Source: Peribacillus kribbensis DSM 17871 (GTDB taxonomy: Bacteria; Bacillota; Bacilli; Bacillales; DSM-1321). Taken from it: 64,000 bases of DNA. Shown here one piece after another: positions 10,427 through 19,339 of this stretch. Position 1 is the first letter of the stretch, and each line of letters starts with the position of its first letter. Both the position numbers and the translations under genes were made by a program. The DNA is taken from the NCBI RefSeq assembly GCF_000430765.1, contig NZ_AUMQ01000029.1, positions 60,551-124,550 of the forward strand, written 5' to 3'. The notes beneath the pieces were generated by a model. It worked only from the letters and a program-made list of their open reading frames with translations. It ran no database searches and was not told where the DNA came from.

Positions 10427-10514
10427 ATGCTCACAAAACCTTTCCTTACTTTGATTCATGTTCTCTTATTATAGCATTATTTTAAGAATTTCGTTCCTGG
10501 CACAATTTTAGCAG

Positions 10515-10546
10515 CAAAAGAAAAACCAGGAAGAAAAATTTCCTCC
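10515..10546 (-). terminator. Terminator of cotE
   Basis: On the minus strand GGAGGAAA pairs with TTTCTTCC (10529-10546, one wobble), overlapping the cotE stop codon, then TGGTTTTTCTTTT follows. Confidence 0.75.
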
Positions 10547-11100
10547 TAGTTTGAAGATTCTTTATCCTTTTCTTCAATGAAATCCGTCTTGATATCATCA
10601 AATTCGTCCTCGTCGACTTCACTGTCCCAGTCTTCGTCATCCTCGCTGAAGCCGTCTGGATGAACGGGCACCGTTACTTTTGTCTCGCCGATGACTTCTG
10701 TGTAAAATTCTTTCTCTACATCTACAAGAATCTTGGTCCCGCAATCTGAAATATATGCTTCCATACAATTTGGCTGCTGGTCGACCTTTACTACAATTTC
10801 ATTGTCGTCCAGGCAGTCCGGATCACGGTACTTGAGCTTGATGGTTTCGGTATAGCGGATTTTCTCGGTAACCACTTCCGTTTTGGTATTCTTATTGTAG
10901 GAATACCAGCAGTTGACATCAAAAGTCCCGGTAATTTCTATCTTTTTCCCGACTTTTTTGGCATCATATTTATGATTAATAAGCCAGCAGCCTAGGATGC
11001 TTGTAGGATGATGGGCCGGACTTATGCTATGATTGGATTTTGTATATTTGCGCCCTTTCGCCACCACCGCTTTTGTTATTATCTGTCTGTATTGTGACAT
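10546..11100 (-). CDS. cotE: Outer spore coat morphogenetic protein CotE
   Basis: Mother-cell protein that assembles on the forespore surface and directs deposition of the outer coat; it is oligomeric and interacts with SpoIVA/SafA-dependent layers. The 184-residue product matches CotE in length and layout: a conserved N-terminal multimerisation region ([19 protein letters not shown]), the core [15 protein letters not shown] near 36-50, and a highly acidic C-terminal tail from about 150 ([17 protein letters not shown]) needed in B. subtilis for coat-protein interactions. A GAGGAGGG ribosome-binding site precedes ATG. The spacer upstream contains a good sigma-K promoter match (11131-11160), fitting the known late mother-cell expression. 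It is followed by mutS, as in B. subtilis, but ends with its own terminator. Confidence 0.97.
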   Translation of the reverse strand: MSQYRQIITKAVVAKGRKYTKSNHSISPAHHPTSILGCWLINHKYDAKKVGKKIEITGTFDVNCWYSYNKNTKTEVVTEKIRYTETIKLKYRDPDCLDDNEIVVKVDQQPNCMEAYISDCGTKILVDVEKEFYTEVIGETKVTVPVHPDGFSEDDEDWDSEVDEDEFDDIKTDFIEEKDKESSN

Positions 11101-11130
11101 GCGAGCGAACCCTCCTCATTCAGTTTCAAT

Positions 11131-11160
11131 TCATCCTATGCGGGTTAATAGTCTAATGTG
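11131..11160 (-). promoter_or_regulatory. Putative sigma-K promoter of cotE
   Basis: Minus strand CACA (11157-11160), a 16-nt spacer and CATAGGATG (11132-11140) fit the sigma-K pattern AC-N16-CATAnnnTA with one deviation at the last base. It lies about 30 nt upstream of the cotE ATG. B. subtilis cotE has a sigma-K promoter besides a sigma-E one. Confidence 0.6.
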
Positions 11161-11298
11161 CTTGCCCTTTCTATCTGGACACTTCTCTTTGTTCAAAATT
11201 TTATCTATCCCATCATATGCCCAGTGCCTACTATTGGTGTATCCTGTAAAGCCCAGGACAGCTTCTATAAAAAATATGATTCTATTATGTCACTTGTC

Positions 11299-11306
11299 CA
11301 TACACT
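11299..11306 (+). promoter_or_regulatory. Possible sporulation (sigma-E/K) -10 element
   Basis: CATACACT matches the sigma-E -10 consensus CATACAnT and lies about 55 nt before the start of the Asn/Ser-rich gene at 11362. The -35 (ATTCTA about 14 nt upstream) is weak, so this is tentative. Confidence 0.35.
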
Positions 11307-11361
11307 CGTCCCTTTTCTGCATATTTTATAGAGAAGCTAGTTAAAAGGGAGGGGAACACAA

Positions 11362-11682
11362 ATGAGTTTTTGGCGTAATTGGGGTTTTTCTAACCGGCAA
11401 AACCAAAATAGGAACGATAATGAGGAATCAAACCGCTCAGAAAACCAAAGACATTACAACAATAGCAGCTATAGCAGCAATCATGACTATTCTGAAGAAG
11501 ATGATCATTATTCAAATGCGGAGGACCAATATCATACAGGTTCTAATAACCGGGGAAGCGCAAAGCACCGGAGCGATGACTACAGCACAAATTACGGTGC
11601 AAACAACAACTTTGGAAACAGCGGAGGGCGCACTTATTCTTCCCGCTGCGCTTGCAAGAAAAAAAGAAAACATTATTGCTGA
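11362..11682 (+). CDS. Asn/Ser/Tyr-rich small protein, probable spore coat component
   Basis: Not a family I recognise. The 106-residue product is hydrophilic and of low complexity, rich in Asn, Ser, Tyr, His and Asp, with no membrane segment or signal peptide. It begins MSFWRNWGFSN and ends in a basic cysteine-bearing tail, SRCACKKKRKHYC (three Cys in the last 13 residues), which could form disulfide or dityrosine cross-links with Tyr elsewhere. GGGAGGGGAACACAA before ATG is a strong ribosome-binding site, a sigma-E-like -10 lies upstream, and a terminator follows at once, so it is a real single-gene unit. Divergent placement next to cotE and the composition, similar to coat proteins such as CotC-type polypeptides, suggest a coat role; this is inference. 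Confidence 0.7.
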   Translation: MSFWRNWGFSNRQNQNRNDNEESNRSENQRHYNNSSYSSNHDYSEEDDHYSNAEDQYHTGSNNRGSAKHRSDDYSTNYGANNNFGNSGGRTYSSRCACKKKRKHYC

Positions 11683-11689
11683 GAAAAAA

Positions 11690-11712
11690 GAGGCGCATCC
11701 AATATGCGCCTC
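11690..11712 (+). terminator. Hairpin after the Asn/Ser-rich gene
   Basis: GAGGCGCAT pairs perfectly with ATGCGCCTC around CCAAT, 8 bases after the stop. The T tract is poor, and a second stronger hairpin follows at 11727. Confidence 0.7.
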
Positions 11713-11726
11713 TCGTCTATCCTAAT

Positions 11727-11769
11727 AAAAAAGAGGATGTCTCCACCCCTTATGAGACATCCTCTTTTT
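11727..11769. terminator. Bidirectional terminator between the converging genes
   Basis: AAAAAGAGGATGTCTC pairs perfectly with GAGACATCCTCTTTTT around a 10-nt loop. It carries A and T runs on both flanks, so it serves both the plus-strand coat-like gene and ricA on the minus strand. Confidence 0.9.
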
Positions 11770-11772
11770 CGA

Positions 11773-12204
11773 TCAGCTGCAGCTACCGCCCGGGCTTGTT
11801 CTAACCTGTGAACCTGTTTCCCCTCGGAGTACATCGCCTCCGGTGGACTCAACAATTAAGTCTGTGACCGTGTTTGACACTGAAGAGGCCACCATTTGAA
11901 GAAGGTCATTCACATCGATTTGAGACTGCTTGAATTCCTGGACAATCGGAATTTCATCCACTTCCTGCTCCAGCGCCTCAATCTTTGCTTCCACCTGCTT
12001 TAAAGCTTCAAATTTTCCATAGTGCTGAAAATTCACAGCTTGTTTTTGCAGGCTCTTAATGCTTGCGATCAGTTCGCGCACCTTCTGGTTTTCGTTAATC
12101 TGAGCTTCTGCTTTTTTAAAGAAATCAACTTCTTCTGTATCGGCTATCATTCTGGATAATTCATCTGCTTTAGCTAAAATATCCTCTTTTGTGTATTTCC
12201 CCAT
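11773..12204 (-). CDS. ricA: RicA/YmcA regulator (RicAFT complex subunit)
   Basis: YlbF/YmcA-family helical protein. In B. subtilis RicA (YmcA) joins RicF (YlbF) and RicT (YaaT) in a complex that binds iron-sulfur clusters, assists RNase Y-dependent mRNA maturation and promotes biofilm formation, competence and sporulation. The 143-residue product is mostly alpha-helical, with coiled-coil-like stretches at about 33-62 (INENQKVRELIASIKSLQKQ) and 65-90, and ends in a flexible tail with GSCS, whose Cys is a plausible cluster ligand. It starts 3 bp after miaB stops, with GAGGTGG overlapping the miaB end, so the two are cotranscribed as in B. subtilis. Confidence 0.93.
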   Translation of the reverse strand: MGKYTKEDILAKADELSRMIADTEEVDFFKKAEAQINENQKVRELIASIKSLQKQAVNFQHYGKFEALKQVEAKIEALEQEVDEIPIVQEFKQSQIDVNDLLQMVASSVSNTVTDLIVESTGGDVLRGETGSQVRTSPGGSCS

Positions 12205-12207
12205 TTT

Positions 12208-13749
12208 TTAAACCACCTCTGCCGTTTCTTCTACTACCATTTCCCCATTCAGTGACCATGTGTTTGCATTTGTGATTTTAACTTTCACCAGCTGTCCGAT
12301 TGCTGTTTTTGGAGCTTTGAAATTAACAAGCTTGTTCTTTCTTGTGTAGCCTGCAAGGACATCCGGATTCTTTTTGCTTTCCCCTTCAACAAGAACCTCT
12401 ACAATCTGGCCCTCATAATCCTTCATGATGCGCGCAGATGTTTCATTCACAAGCTCATTCAGGCGCTGCAATCGTTCTTTTTTAACCTCCATCGGCACAT
12501 TGTCATTCATTTTAGCCGCGGGTGTTCCTTCCCTTGGAGAGTAAATGAATGTATACGCCGCATCATAGCCCACTTCCCGGTAAAGGGAGAGCGTTTCCTC
12601 GAACTGCTCTTCTGTCTCATTCGGATATCCTACAATGATGTCGGTTGTCAGAGTGGCATTCGGAATCGCGGCTTTAATTTTACGGACAAGCTCCAGATAC
12701 TGCTCACGGGTATATTTCCGGGCCATAATTTTCAGGACATCGGTGCTTCCTGACTGGACAGGGAGGTGGATATGCTCCACAAGGTTCCCGCCTTTAGCAA
12801 GAACTTCAATCAAATGGTCATCAAAGTCTCTTGGATGGCTTGTTGTAAAACGGATCCTCGGGATATCAATTTTGCTGATTTCATCCATAAGATCACCGAG
12901 TCCGTAATTCATATCACTGAGGTCCTTGCCGTAAGCATTCACATTCTGTCCAAGCAGGGTAATTTCCTTATATCCCTGTGCTGCAAGATGGCGGACTTCC
13001 TGGATGATTTCCTCTGGTCGGCGGCTTCTTTCCTTTCCGCGTGTATAAGGGACGATACAGTACGTACAGAATTTATCGCAGCCGTACATGATATTCACCC
13101 AGGCCTTGATATTGCCTTTTCTTACTTTAGGAAGATTTTCAATGACATCTCCCTCTTTCGACCACACTTCCACTACCATTTCCTTTGAAAGGTAGGCTTC
13201 ATTCAGGATATTGGGAAGGCGGTGTATATTGTGTGTACCGAAGATCATATCTACGAAGGAGTGCTTGGAGAGGATTCGGTTGACTACGGATTCTTCCTGC
13301 GACATACAGCCGCATACTCCAAGAAGCAGATCCGGCTTCTCAAGCTTCAGGGCTTTTAAGTGGCCAAGCTCGCCAAACACTTTATTTTCTGCATTTTCAC
13401 GGATGGCACAAGTATTCAGCAGAATCACATTGGCATCCTCCACACCATCTGTAGGCTCATATCCCAGCGCCATGAAAATTCCAGCCATAACTTCGGTATC
13501 ATGCTCATTCATCTGGCAGCCATACGTTCTGATGTAAAATTTTCTTCCTTCGCCCATTCCGCGGAATTCCTCGGGAATGGCAAAGTCATTGTGATACTTT
13601 ACTTCTTCCTTTCCGCGCTTCTTTGCATCCTTTAGGGAAGGAGCAGTATACACCTTTTCAAAGTATTTGCTATAATCTTTTTCAGGCTTTTTATCCGGAG
13701 CTTGGGCGGCAGCAGCCTGTAATCCGTCTAATCTCTGATTTTCATTCAT
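12208..13749 (-). CDS. miaB: tRNA-2-methylthio-N6-dimethylallyladenosine synthase MiaB
   Basis: Radical-SAM methylthiotransferase that converts i6A37 to ms2i6A37 in tRNAs reading UNN codons. The 513-residue protein has an N-terminal extension of about 65 residues common in bacilli, then the UPF0004 domain with auxiliary-cluster cysteines C78 ([10 protein letters not shown]), C114 (LNTCAIRE) and C148 (GCMSQ), the SAM-cluster triad C224, C228 and C231 (CDKFCTYC), and a C-terminal TRAM domain from about 440. AGGAGACG precedes the ATG. A sigma-A promoter fits at 13909-13937, leaving a leader of about 150 nt with a small hairpin. ricA follows after 3 bp. Confidence 0.96.
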   Translation of the reverse strand: MNENQRLDGLQAAAAQAPDKKPEKDYSKYFEKVYTAPSLKDAKKRGKEEVKYHNDFAIPEEFRGMGEGRKFYIRTYGCQMNEHDTEVMAGIFMALGYEPTDGVEDANVILLNTCAIRENAENKVFGELGHLKALKLEKPDLLLGVCGCMSQEESVVNRILSKHSFVDMIFGTHNIHRLPNILNEAYLSKEMVVEVWSKEGDVIENLPKVRKGNIKAWVNIMYGCDKFCTYCIVPYTRGKERSRRPEEIIQEVRHLAAQGYKEITLLGQNVNAYGKDLSDMNYGLGDLMDEISKIDIPRIRFTTSHPRDFDDHLIEVLAKGGNLVEHIHLPVQSGSTDVLKIMARKYTREQYLELVRKIKAAIPNATLTTDIIVGYPNETEEQFEETLSLYREVGYDAAYTFIYSPREGTPAAKMNDNVPMEVKKERLQRLNELVNETSARIMKDYEGQIVEVLVEGESKKNPDVLAGYTRKNKLVNFKAPKTAIGQLVKVKITNANTWSLNGEMVVEETAEVV

Positions 13750-13908
13750 ATAAAACGTCTCCTTTCGTGCAAAAAAACGGAGAAAAAAATCCGTTCTCCT
13801 TCATGCTTGATGGACCGGCAGGCGGCTCATACCCATATATCGATCTGCAATCGAACCACAGAATAAATGCATATATTCTAATATATTTACTACCTTGCAC
13901 ATTATCAT

Positions 13909-13937
13909 AGTATAAAGCTTTTTTCGTGCTTAAACAA
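13909..13937 (-). promoter_or_regulatory. Sigma-A promoter for miaB-ricA
   Basis: Minus strand TTGTTT (13932-13937), a 17-nt spacer and TATACT (13909-13914). The 325-bp spacer between kbl and miaB contains this promoter, the kbl terminator and a hairpin GGAGAA/TTCTCC near 13779-13801, but no further gene. Confidence 0.6.
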
Positions 13938-14028
13938 TACTTAGAGACTTTAATCATGGACCTTTTCACATTTCCTTCCAGTCTGCATGGACTTCTTCCC
14001 GTCTATGACATTGTCAGCCAGCATTCAT

Positions 14029-14067
14029 GAAAAAAGCGGCCTGCTATCCGAAGACAGCAGGCTGCTT
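14029..14067 (-). terminator. Terminator of tdh-kbl
   Basis: GCAGCCTGCT pairs with AGCAGGCCGC (one wobble) around a 10-nt loop on the minus strand, followed by TTTTTT. Confidence 0.9.
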
Positions 14068-14074
14068 TTCCATC

Positions 14075-15250
14075 TTATATAATTCCAAGTTCCTTTCCCG
14101 CTTTTTCAAAAGCATTCAAGGCTTCCTGAAGCTCTTCCTTGGAATGCTGGGCTGTTACGATGGTGCGTACACGCGCCATACCTTTTGCCACTGTCGGGAA
14201 TGCGATTCCTTGTGCAAACACTCCATATTGCAGGACTCTGTCTGAAAAATGATGGGATAAGGCTTCCTCTCCCACAATAATCGGTGTGATCGGCGTCTGG
14301 CTCTTACCAGTGTTAAAGCCCAGGCTTTGAAGCCCTTTTTTAAAGAACCGGGTGTTGTCCCATAATCTTTCAATCAGTTCAGGCTCTTCAAGCAGGACAT
14401 TCACCGCCTCGATACAGGCCATGGTCACCGCGGGCGGGTGGGAGGTGCTGAAAAGGAACGGCCTTCCTTTAAGAATCAAGTAGTCGATCAAGGTTTTGGT
14501 GCTTGCGACATAACCGCCCAGCACACCGATAGCCTTGCTTAAGGTTCCAACCTGGATATGGACCCGCCCGTCCAGCCCAAAGTGATTGACCGTCCCGCGG
14601 CCGTTTTTCCCAAGTACACCCGAAGCATGGGCATCATCCACCATGATGAGGGCATCATATTTCTCGGCAAGCTCCACAATTTCTGGCAGAGGCGCAATAT
14701 TTCCATCCATGGAAAAAACTCCATCTGTTACAATCAGGCGCTTTCTATAGTCCTTTGATTCTAGCAGGGCCCTTTCAAGATCCTTCATATCGACATGCTT
14801 ATACACCTTGCGTGCGGCCTTGGTCAAGCGGATTCCGTCAATGATAGAGGCATGATTCAATTCATCAGAGATCACCACATCTTCAGGAGAAAGAATGGCA
14901 GACAGCACTCCCTGATTGGTAGTAAAGCCTGACTGAAACACAAGGGAAGCTTCTGTATGCTTAAAATCAGCCAGCTTTTTCTCCAGCTCTTCATGCATGG
15001 TGAAGGTCCCGGCGATTGTCCTGACTGACCCTGTACCAGCACCGTATTTTTCAACAGCGTCAAGGGCAGCCTTTCGAAGCCTTGGATGGGAGGTCAGCCC
15101 GAGATAATTATTGGAGGAAAGCTGAATGACTTCTTTTCCATTTATGACGACCCGGGAGCCCTGCTCGGACTCCAGGGGCACAAGGGAGCGGAAAGTGCCG
15201 CTCTCCTTCATTGAATCTAATTCTTCCTGCAGATATTCGAATCCTTTCAT
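14075..15250 (-). CDS. kbl: Glycine C-acetyltransferase (2-amino-3-ketobutyrate CoA ligase)
   Basis: PLP enzyme of the alpha-oxoamine synthase family. It cleaves 2-amino-3-oxobutyrate with CoA to glycine and acetyl-CoA, the second step of threonine breakdown. The 391-residue length matches the family. Visible motifs are the substrate-site SSNNYLGL near 45-52, [11 protein letters not shown] near 72-82, [11 protein letters not shown] near 129-139, the PLP-contact VDDAHASG near 204-211 and the Schiff-base lysine K239 in GTLSKAIG. It begins at ATG after GGAGGTACATT and lies 36 bp downstream of tdh, so the product of Tdh can be passed on before it decarboxylates. The pair ends in a strong terminator. 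Confidence 0.96.
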   Translation of the reverse strand: MKGFEYLQEELDSMKESGTFRSLVPLESEQGSRVVINGKEVIQLSSNNYLGLTSHPRLRKAALDAVEKYGAGTGSVRTIAGTFTMHEELEKKLADFKHTEASLVFQSGFTTNQGVLSAILSPEDVVISDELNHASIIDGIRLTKAARKVYKHVDMKDLERALLESKDYRKRLIVTDGVFSMDGNIAPLPEIVELAEKYDALIMVDDAHASGVLGKNGRGTVNHFGLDGRVHIQVGTLSKAIGVLGGYVASTKTLIDYLILKGRPFLFSTSHPPAVTMACIEAVNVLLEEPELIERLWDNTRFFKKGLQSLGFNTGKSQTPITPIIVGEEALSHHFSDRVLQYGVFAQGIAFPTVAKGMARVRTIVTAQHSKEELQEALNAFEKAGKELGII

Positions 15251-15286
15251 AATGTACCTCCTGAAAAATTGGTAATGGTGATTTTT

Positions 15287-16330
15287 TTATGGATGCAGCA
15301 CGACTTTTCCACATTCCCCTTTGATCATTAAGTCAAAACCTTTTTCAAAATCTTCAAGGGGAAAATGGTGGGTAATCATCGGTTTAACATCCACCCGGCC
15401 TGAAGCAAGGAGATTGGAAACCTGCTGCCAGGTCTTAAACATCAGGCGTCCGGTGATTCCCTGTACTGTAATTCCTTTAAATACCACATCATTGGTAATA
15501 TCAATTTCCACCGGCTTTACTGGAAGGCTGAGAATGGAAACTCTTCCTCCGTTGGTCACCATCTTGAAGCCTTGATTCATGGCAATGGGATGGCCGCTCA
15601 TTTCACAGACAACGTCCACTCCATTTCCTCCAGTCAGTTTATCGACCACTTCAAGTGGATCTTCCTTGGATGAATTGATCAGGTGGTCTGCACCCATTTT
15701 TGCAGCCAGGCCCAAACGGTAATCGTTCAAGTCAAGGGCAATCACGCGTGCTGCCCCTGCAGCTTTGGCCACTCCTGCAGCCATGATCCCGATAGGGCCG
15801 CATCCTATCACCGCCACCGTCTTGCCGGCTACATCCCCTGCAAGGACAGTATGGACTGCATTCCCCATCGGCTCCTGTACTGATGCAACATCAAACGGCA
15901 TATCCTTCGGATTTTTCCAAATATTTTCCGCTGGCAGAGCTACGTATTCTGCAAAGCACCCTTGGGTATCCACACCGATAATCTGGGTATTTTTGCAGAT
16001 ATGAGATTGCCCGGTCAAACATTGCTGACAGGTTCCGCACACAATGTGTGTTTCAGCGGAAACCAGGTCACCTGGCTTTATTTCCTTAACCCTTGCCCCC
16101 GTTTCGACGACCTCGCCAGAAAATTCATGTCCGAACACGTATGGAGGATGAACCCTGCTTTGTGACCATTCGTCCCAGGTATAGATATGGACATCCGTGC
16201 CGCAGATTGAGGTTGCCTTAACCTTGATGAGTACTTCATCTTCTTTAATTTGTGGAATATCCACCTCCTGCAGCCTTGCGCCAAATCCACGGTGATGCTT
16301 TACAAGCGCTTTCATTTTTCCGTTCAACAT
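15287..16330 (-). CDS. tdh: L-threonine 3-dehydrogenase
   Basis: Zinc-dependent NAD oxidoreductase that turns L-threonine into 2-amino-3-oxobutyrate, the substrate of the adjacent kbl product. The 347-residue protein carries catalytic-zinc ligands C43 (SICGTDVHIY) and H68-E69 (FGHEFSG), structural-zinc cysteines C98, C101, C104 and C112, and the Rossmann motif GCGPIG near 175. The ATG at 16330 (MLNGKMKALV) has GAGGAG 8 nt upstream and aligns with B. subtilis Tdh (MQSGKMKAL). A TTG 15 nt further up lies inside that ribosome-binding site and is rejected. A TATAAT and a 21-nt near-palindrome lie 40-60 nt upstream, suggesting a repressor-controlled threonine catabolic operon. Confidence 0.96.
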   Translation of the reverse strand: MLNGKMKALVKHHRGFGARLQEVDIPQIKEDEVLIKVKATSICGTDVHIYTWDEWSQSRVHPPYVFGHEFSGEVVETGARVKEIKPGDLVSAETHIVCGTCQQCLTGQSHICKNTQIIGVDTQGCFAEYVALPAENIWKNPKDMPFDVASVQEPMGNAVHTVLAGDVAGKTVAVIGCGPIGIMAAGVAKAAGAARVIALDLNDYRLGLAAKMGADHLINSSKEDPLEVVDKLTGGNGVDVVCEMSGHPIAMNQGFKMVTNGGRVSILSLPVKPVEIDITNDVVFKGITVQGITGRLMFKTWQQVSNLLASGRVDVKPMITHHFPLEDFEKGFDLMIKGECGKVVLHP

Positions 16331-16369
16331 GCACACTCTCCTCAAGAAGAACTAATCTGAATGATTGAT

Positions 16370-16391
16370 ATACTGGTATAGTACCATTATA
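16370..16391 (-). promoter_or_regulatory. Operator-like palindrome over the tdh -10 region
   Basis: ATACTGGTA-tag-TACCATTAT (16370-16390) is a 9-3-9 inverted repeat with one mismatch. It overlaps a minus-strand TATAAT (16386-16391) that has no good -35. The arrangement suits a regulator controlling tdh-kbl; no regulator gene is adjacent. Confidence 0.5.
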
Positions 16392-16524
16392 CAAGAATTC
16401 ATGTAAATAGTGGTGTCCACCCTGGGAATACAGAAAGCTTTAATGAGAGGAACTTTCGATTTTTTTTTGCTTCAGCTATGCAAGCCTTTCATCCAGAAAA
16501 GAATTCTTAGAGTAAACCAAAAGG

Positions 16525-16550
16525 AAAAGGAGAGCCCTGGCCCTCCTTTT
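16525..16550 (-). terminator. Terminator of the kor operon
   Basis: Minus strand GGAGGGCC pairs with GGCTCTCC around a 2-nt loop (16529-16546), flanked by A-rich and T-rich runs (TTTTCCTTTT downstream), just after the korB stop. Confidence 0.8.
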
Positions 16551-16553
16551 TTC

Positions 16554-17420
16554 CTACATAAATTCTGCTGCCAGCGCATCAAACCGCTCCTGCCCCAGGT
16601 TTAGATCACTATGGGCAAGCGGCGTTTCAGCATATCCCGGAATAAGCTCCTGATAAGATTTCCGTTCACTGTCCTGGTAAATGATTCCCGTCACCAGACT
16701 GTTATGCCTCATAAGGGTGCTCATGGCAGCCTCCCTGTCCGAAGGATCATAGCCTTCTATGGAGCTCAGTTTAGTAAGATTAGCTTTGAACCAGTCATAT
16801 GTATTCACCTTGTTATACGTTACACATGGACTGAATACGTTGATCAAGGAAAATCCTTTATGTTTGATGCCGGCTTCTATGATGGCCGTCAGATCTTTTA
16901 AGTCTGTCGAAAAACTCTGGGCCACGAAGGACGCTCCCGCGGTCAGCGCCATTTCCATTGGAGATAGGGCAGGCTCAATGGACCCTTGGGGGGTCGACTT
17001 GGTTTTAAATCCTGCTTCAGACCGCGGGGAGGTTTGTCCTTTTGTAAGCCCGTAGATCTGGTTATCCATGACAATATAAGTGATATCAATATTCCGCCGT
17101 ATAGCATGAATGGTATGTCCCATCCCGATAGCGAACCCGTCCCCATCGCCGCCAGATGCTATAACGGTCAAATGCCTGTTAGCCATCTTCACTCCCTGGG
17201 CGATCGGGAGGCACCTGCCATGAATCCCATGAAAGCCATAGGAGTTGATATAACCGGAAATGCGGCCGGAACAGCCGATTCCCGATATGACTGCCAGCTT
17301 CTCCGGCTCAAGGCCGGAATTGGCTGCAGCACGCTGTATAGCTGCCTGTACGGAGAAATCCCCGCATCCCGGGCACCAATTCGGTTTGACATCATTCCTG
17401 AAATCTTTAAATGTTATCAT
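16554..17420 (-). CDS. 2-oxoacid:ferredoxin oxidoreductase, beta subunit
   Basis: Thiamine-diphosphate-binding subunit of a CoA-acylating 2-oxoacid:ferredoxin oxidoreductase (KorB-like), oxidatively decarboxylating 2-oxoglutarate or related acids and reducing ferredoxin. The 288-residue product starts MITFKDFRNDVKPNW with AGGAG upstream. The CPGCGDF motif at about 16-22 and GIGCSGR near 46-52 are typical iron-sulfur or TPP-contact segments, and the TPP/Mg motif reads GGDGDGFAIG with the partner VMDNQIYGLTKGQTSPRSE. It overlaps the end of the alpha/gamma gene by 14 bp, indicating translational coupling. Substrate choice (2-oxoglutarate, branched-chain or pyruvate) cannot be settled; the length and two-gene form fit the bacterial KorAB type. 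Confidence 0.9.
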   Translation of the reverse strand: MITFKDFRNDVKPNWCPGCGDFSVQAAIQRAAANSGLEPEKLAVISGIGCSGRISGYINSYGFHGIHGRCLPIAQGVKMANRHLTVIASGGDGDGFAIGMGHTIHAIRRNIDITYIVMDNQIYGLTKGQTSPRSEAGFKTKSTPQGSIEPALSPMEMALTAGASFVAQSFSTDLKDLTAIIEAGIKHKGFSLINVFSPCVTYNKVNTYDWFKANLTKLSSIEGYDPSDREAAMSTLMRHNSLVTGIIYQDSERKSYQELIPGYAETPLAHSDLNLGQERFDALAAEFM

Positions 17421-19158
17421 ATTCAAACAGCTCCTTACACTGGGAATGAACATTATTCGGGAGAAACGGATTGCCGTCATACTTTAATAGACTGCTGATT
17501 TTTTGGACATTTCCCACATTCATTTTAAGGATATTAGCCAGCTGGCCCGTAGCATTATTTTCAAGGACTACGACCTTCTTGGCGGCATCTACCAGAGGCT
17601 GCATGTCCTCCGCCGGGAATGGGTGAATCAAACGGACATGGGCATGATTCACTTTTATTCCGTCTTGCTCCAATCTTCCCATGGCTTCTTCAATGACTCC
17701 CCTGGTGGAATTGAAGCCTACAAGAAGGATATCCGCTTCTTCATGACGGATGTTCTTGTGGATCGGCCTGTTGAACCTGATATCCCTTGTTTTCCTCATC
17801 CGTTTATCCATCTGCGCCTTGCGGTTTGCGGCAGCCTCTGACGGTTTTCCAGTCTCATCATGCTCTACCCCTGTTACATGAAAAATGCCATTTTTAGTAC
17901 CTGGAAGGACCCTTGGCGAAATTCCATCTGAAGTAAGCTCATACCTTTTAAAATACTCTTTATTTTCTGCTTTAGGGATATTTCCGGTGACCAGCTTTCC
18001 CCTCCTGATTTCTATCTCCTCATACCGAAGGGGCTCCACTGTCTGCTTTCCAAGGGATAGTTGCAAGTCAGAAAGGATAATGACCGGACATTGATATTCC
18101 TCCGCCAGATTAAAGGCTTCGGCTGTATCATAAAAAGCTTCCTCCGCCGTGCTTGGAGCCATTACAATTTTAGGGATTTCTCCATGAGTGCCATATATCA
18201 TGGCCATGAGATCTGACTGTTCTTGCTTTGTGGGAAGGCCTGTAGATGGGCCTCCACGCTGTGTATCCACGATGACGAGCGGAGTCTCGGTTATGCCCGA
18301 AAGGCCGATGGACTCCATTTTCAGTGAAAGTCCGGGACCGGCCGATGCAGTCATGGCCCGCACCCCGGCGTAATTTGCTCCAATTGCCATGGTACAGGCT
18401 GCAATTTCGTCTTCGGTCTGGATGACGGTCCCTCCGAGAGCCGGAAGCTTCTTAATTAAATATTCCATGATTTCTGAGGCAGGTGTGATCGGGTAGGCGG
18501 CCATGAAGCGGCAGCCTCCGGCTAATGCTCCCAGTGCGATTGCATCATTGCCAATCATAAATAAACGTTTTTGGCCGTCCGCGCGTTCCAGCTGATGAGT
18601 CCCTACCTTAGAGCCCAATTTGGCTTTCATAAATTCAAAACCGTGGCTTAATGCCTCCATATTTTTTTGTACGATCTGCTCCCCTTTGCGGCCGAATATC
18701 TCCCTGACTACTTCTTCAAAAACTTTTATATCAAGCCCTAGCACTGCGGAAGAAGCACCGACAGCCACCATGTTTTTCATCAAGGAAGTTCCTAGCTCAG
18801 CGGCAATTTCGGTGAAAGGGATGGAATACAGGGCAGCTGTTGAATCATCCGGATTTTTAGGGTCAAATTTTGTGTCGGCAATAATGACTCCTGTGTTATT
18901 CAGTTCTTTATAATTCACTTCAATGGTTTCCTGATCAAAGGCTACCAAAATATCAAGATCGTCCGCAATGGACCTCGTATCTGTAATACTGACCCTTATC
19001 TTGTTATTCGTATGCCCCCCTTTAATTCGCGAAGAAAAATGACGGTACCCATAAAGAAAATATCCCAGCCGGTTTAGGGCCGTGCTGAATATTTCCCCCG
19101 TACTCTCAATCCCTTCCCCCTGCTGTCCTCCAACCTTCCAAGAAAGCTGCTTAATCAT
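17407..19158 (-). CDS. 2-oxoacid:ferredoxin oxidoreductase, fused gamma-alpha subunit
   Basis: Larger subunit of the same oxidoreductase. The 583-residue protein fuses a gamma domain (about 1-190; GGQQGEGIESTGEIF, RIKGGHTNNKIRVS) to the alpha/pyrimidine-binding domain (about 205-500; AYPITPASEIMEYL, QTEDEIAACTMAIGANYAGVRAMTASAGPG) and a transketolase C-like domain (about 480-580). The TPP-contacting Glu of QTEDE is present. The ATG at 19158 follows AGGAAC/GGGGTG; a 21-residue longer form begins with a residue string lacking family match. No own 4Fe-4S ferredoxin domain is visible, so a separate ferredoxin is needed. A CodY-like box lies 180 nt upstream. The cluster has no counterpart between spoVS and tdh in B. 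subtilis. Confidence 0.92.
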   Translation of the reverse strand: MIKQLSWKVGGQQGEGIESTGEIFSTALNRLGYFLYGYRHFSSRIKGGHTNNKIRVSITDTRSIADDLDILVAFDQETIEVNYKELNNTGVIIADTKFDPKNPDDSTAALYSIPFTEIAAELGTSLMKNMVAVGASSAVLGLDIKVFEEVVREIFGRKGEQIVQKNMEALSHGFEFMKAKLGSKVGTHQLERADGQKRLFMIGNDAIALGALAGGCRFMAAYPITPASEIMEYLIKKLPALGGTVIQTEDEIAACTMAIGANYAGVRAMTASAGPGLSLKMESIGLSGITETPLVIVDTQRGGPSTGLPTKQEQSDLMAMIYGTHGEIPKIVMAPSTAEEAFYDTAEAFNLAEEYQCPVIILSDLQLSLGKQTVEPLRYEEIEIRRGKLVTGNIPKAENKEYFKRYELTSDGISPRVLPGTKNGIFHVTGVEHDETGKPSEAAANRKAQMDKRMRKTRDIRFNRPIHKNIRHEEADILLVGFNSTRGVIEEAMGRLEQDGIKVNHAHVRLIHPFPAEDMQPLVDAAKKVVVLENNATGQLANILKMNVGNVQKISSLLKYDGNPFLPNNVHSQCKELFEYDNI

Positions 19159-19339
19159 GTTCCTACACCCCTTTTGATTGACACTAAAACTGGTATAACT
19201 TCCAAATGCAGAAGACAGCATAGAGCACTCTTTCAGGAAGCCTTTACATGATGTTTGTATGCCTCATCCTATATTGGAAGGCCGTGCTAAACGATTTCAT
19301 TCTAGCGGGAGATTCCACAAAAAGCAACTTTATTGTTTA

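Noticed and set aside
13742-13969. 75-codon minus-strand ORF in front of miaB
   Set aside because: It overlaps the miaB start and its leader and lacks a ribosome-binding site; the region is better explained as the promoter and leader.
16986-17498. 170-codon plus-strand ORF
   Set aside because: It is antisense to korB and korA over its whole length and has no family resemblance.
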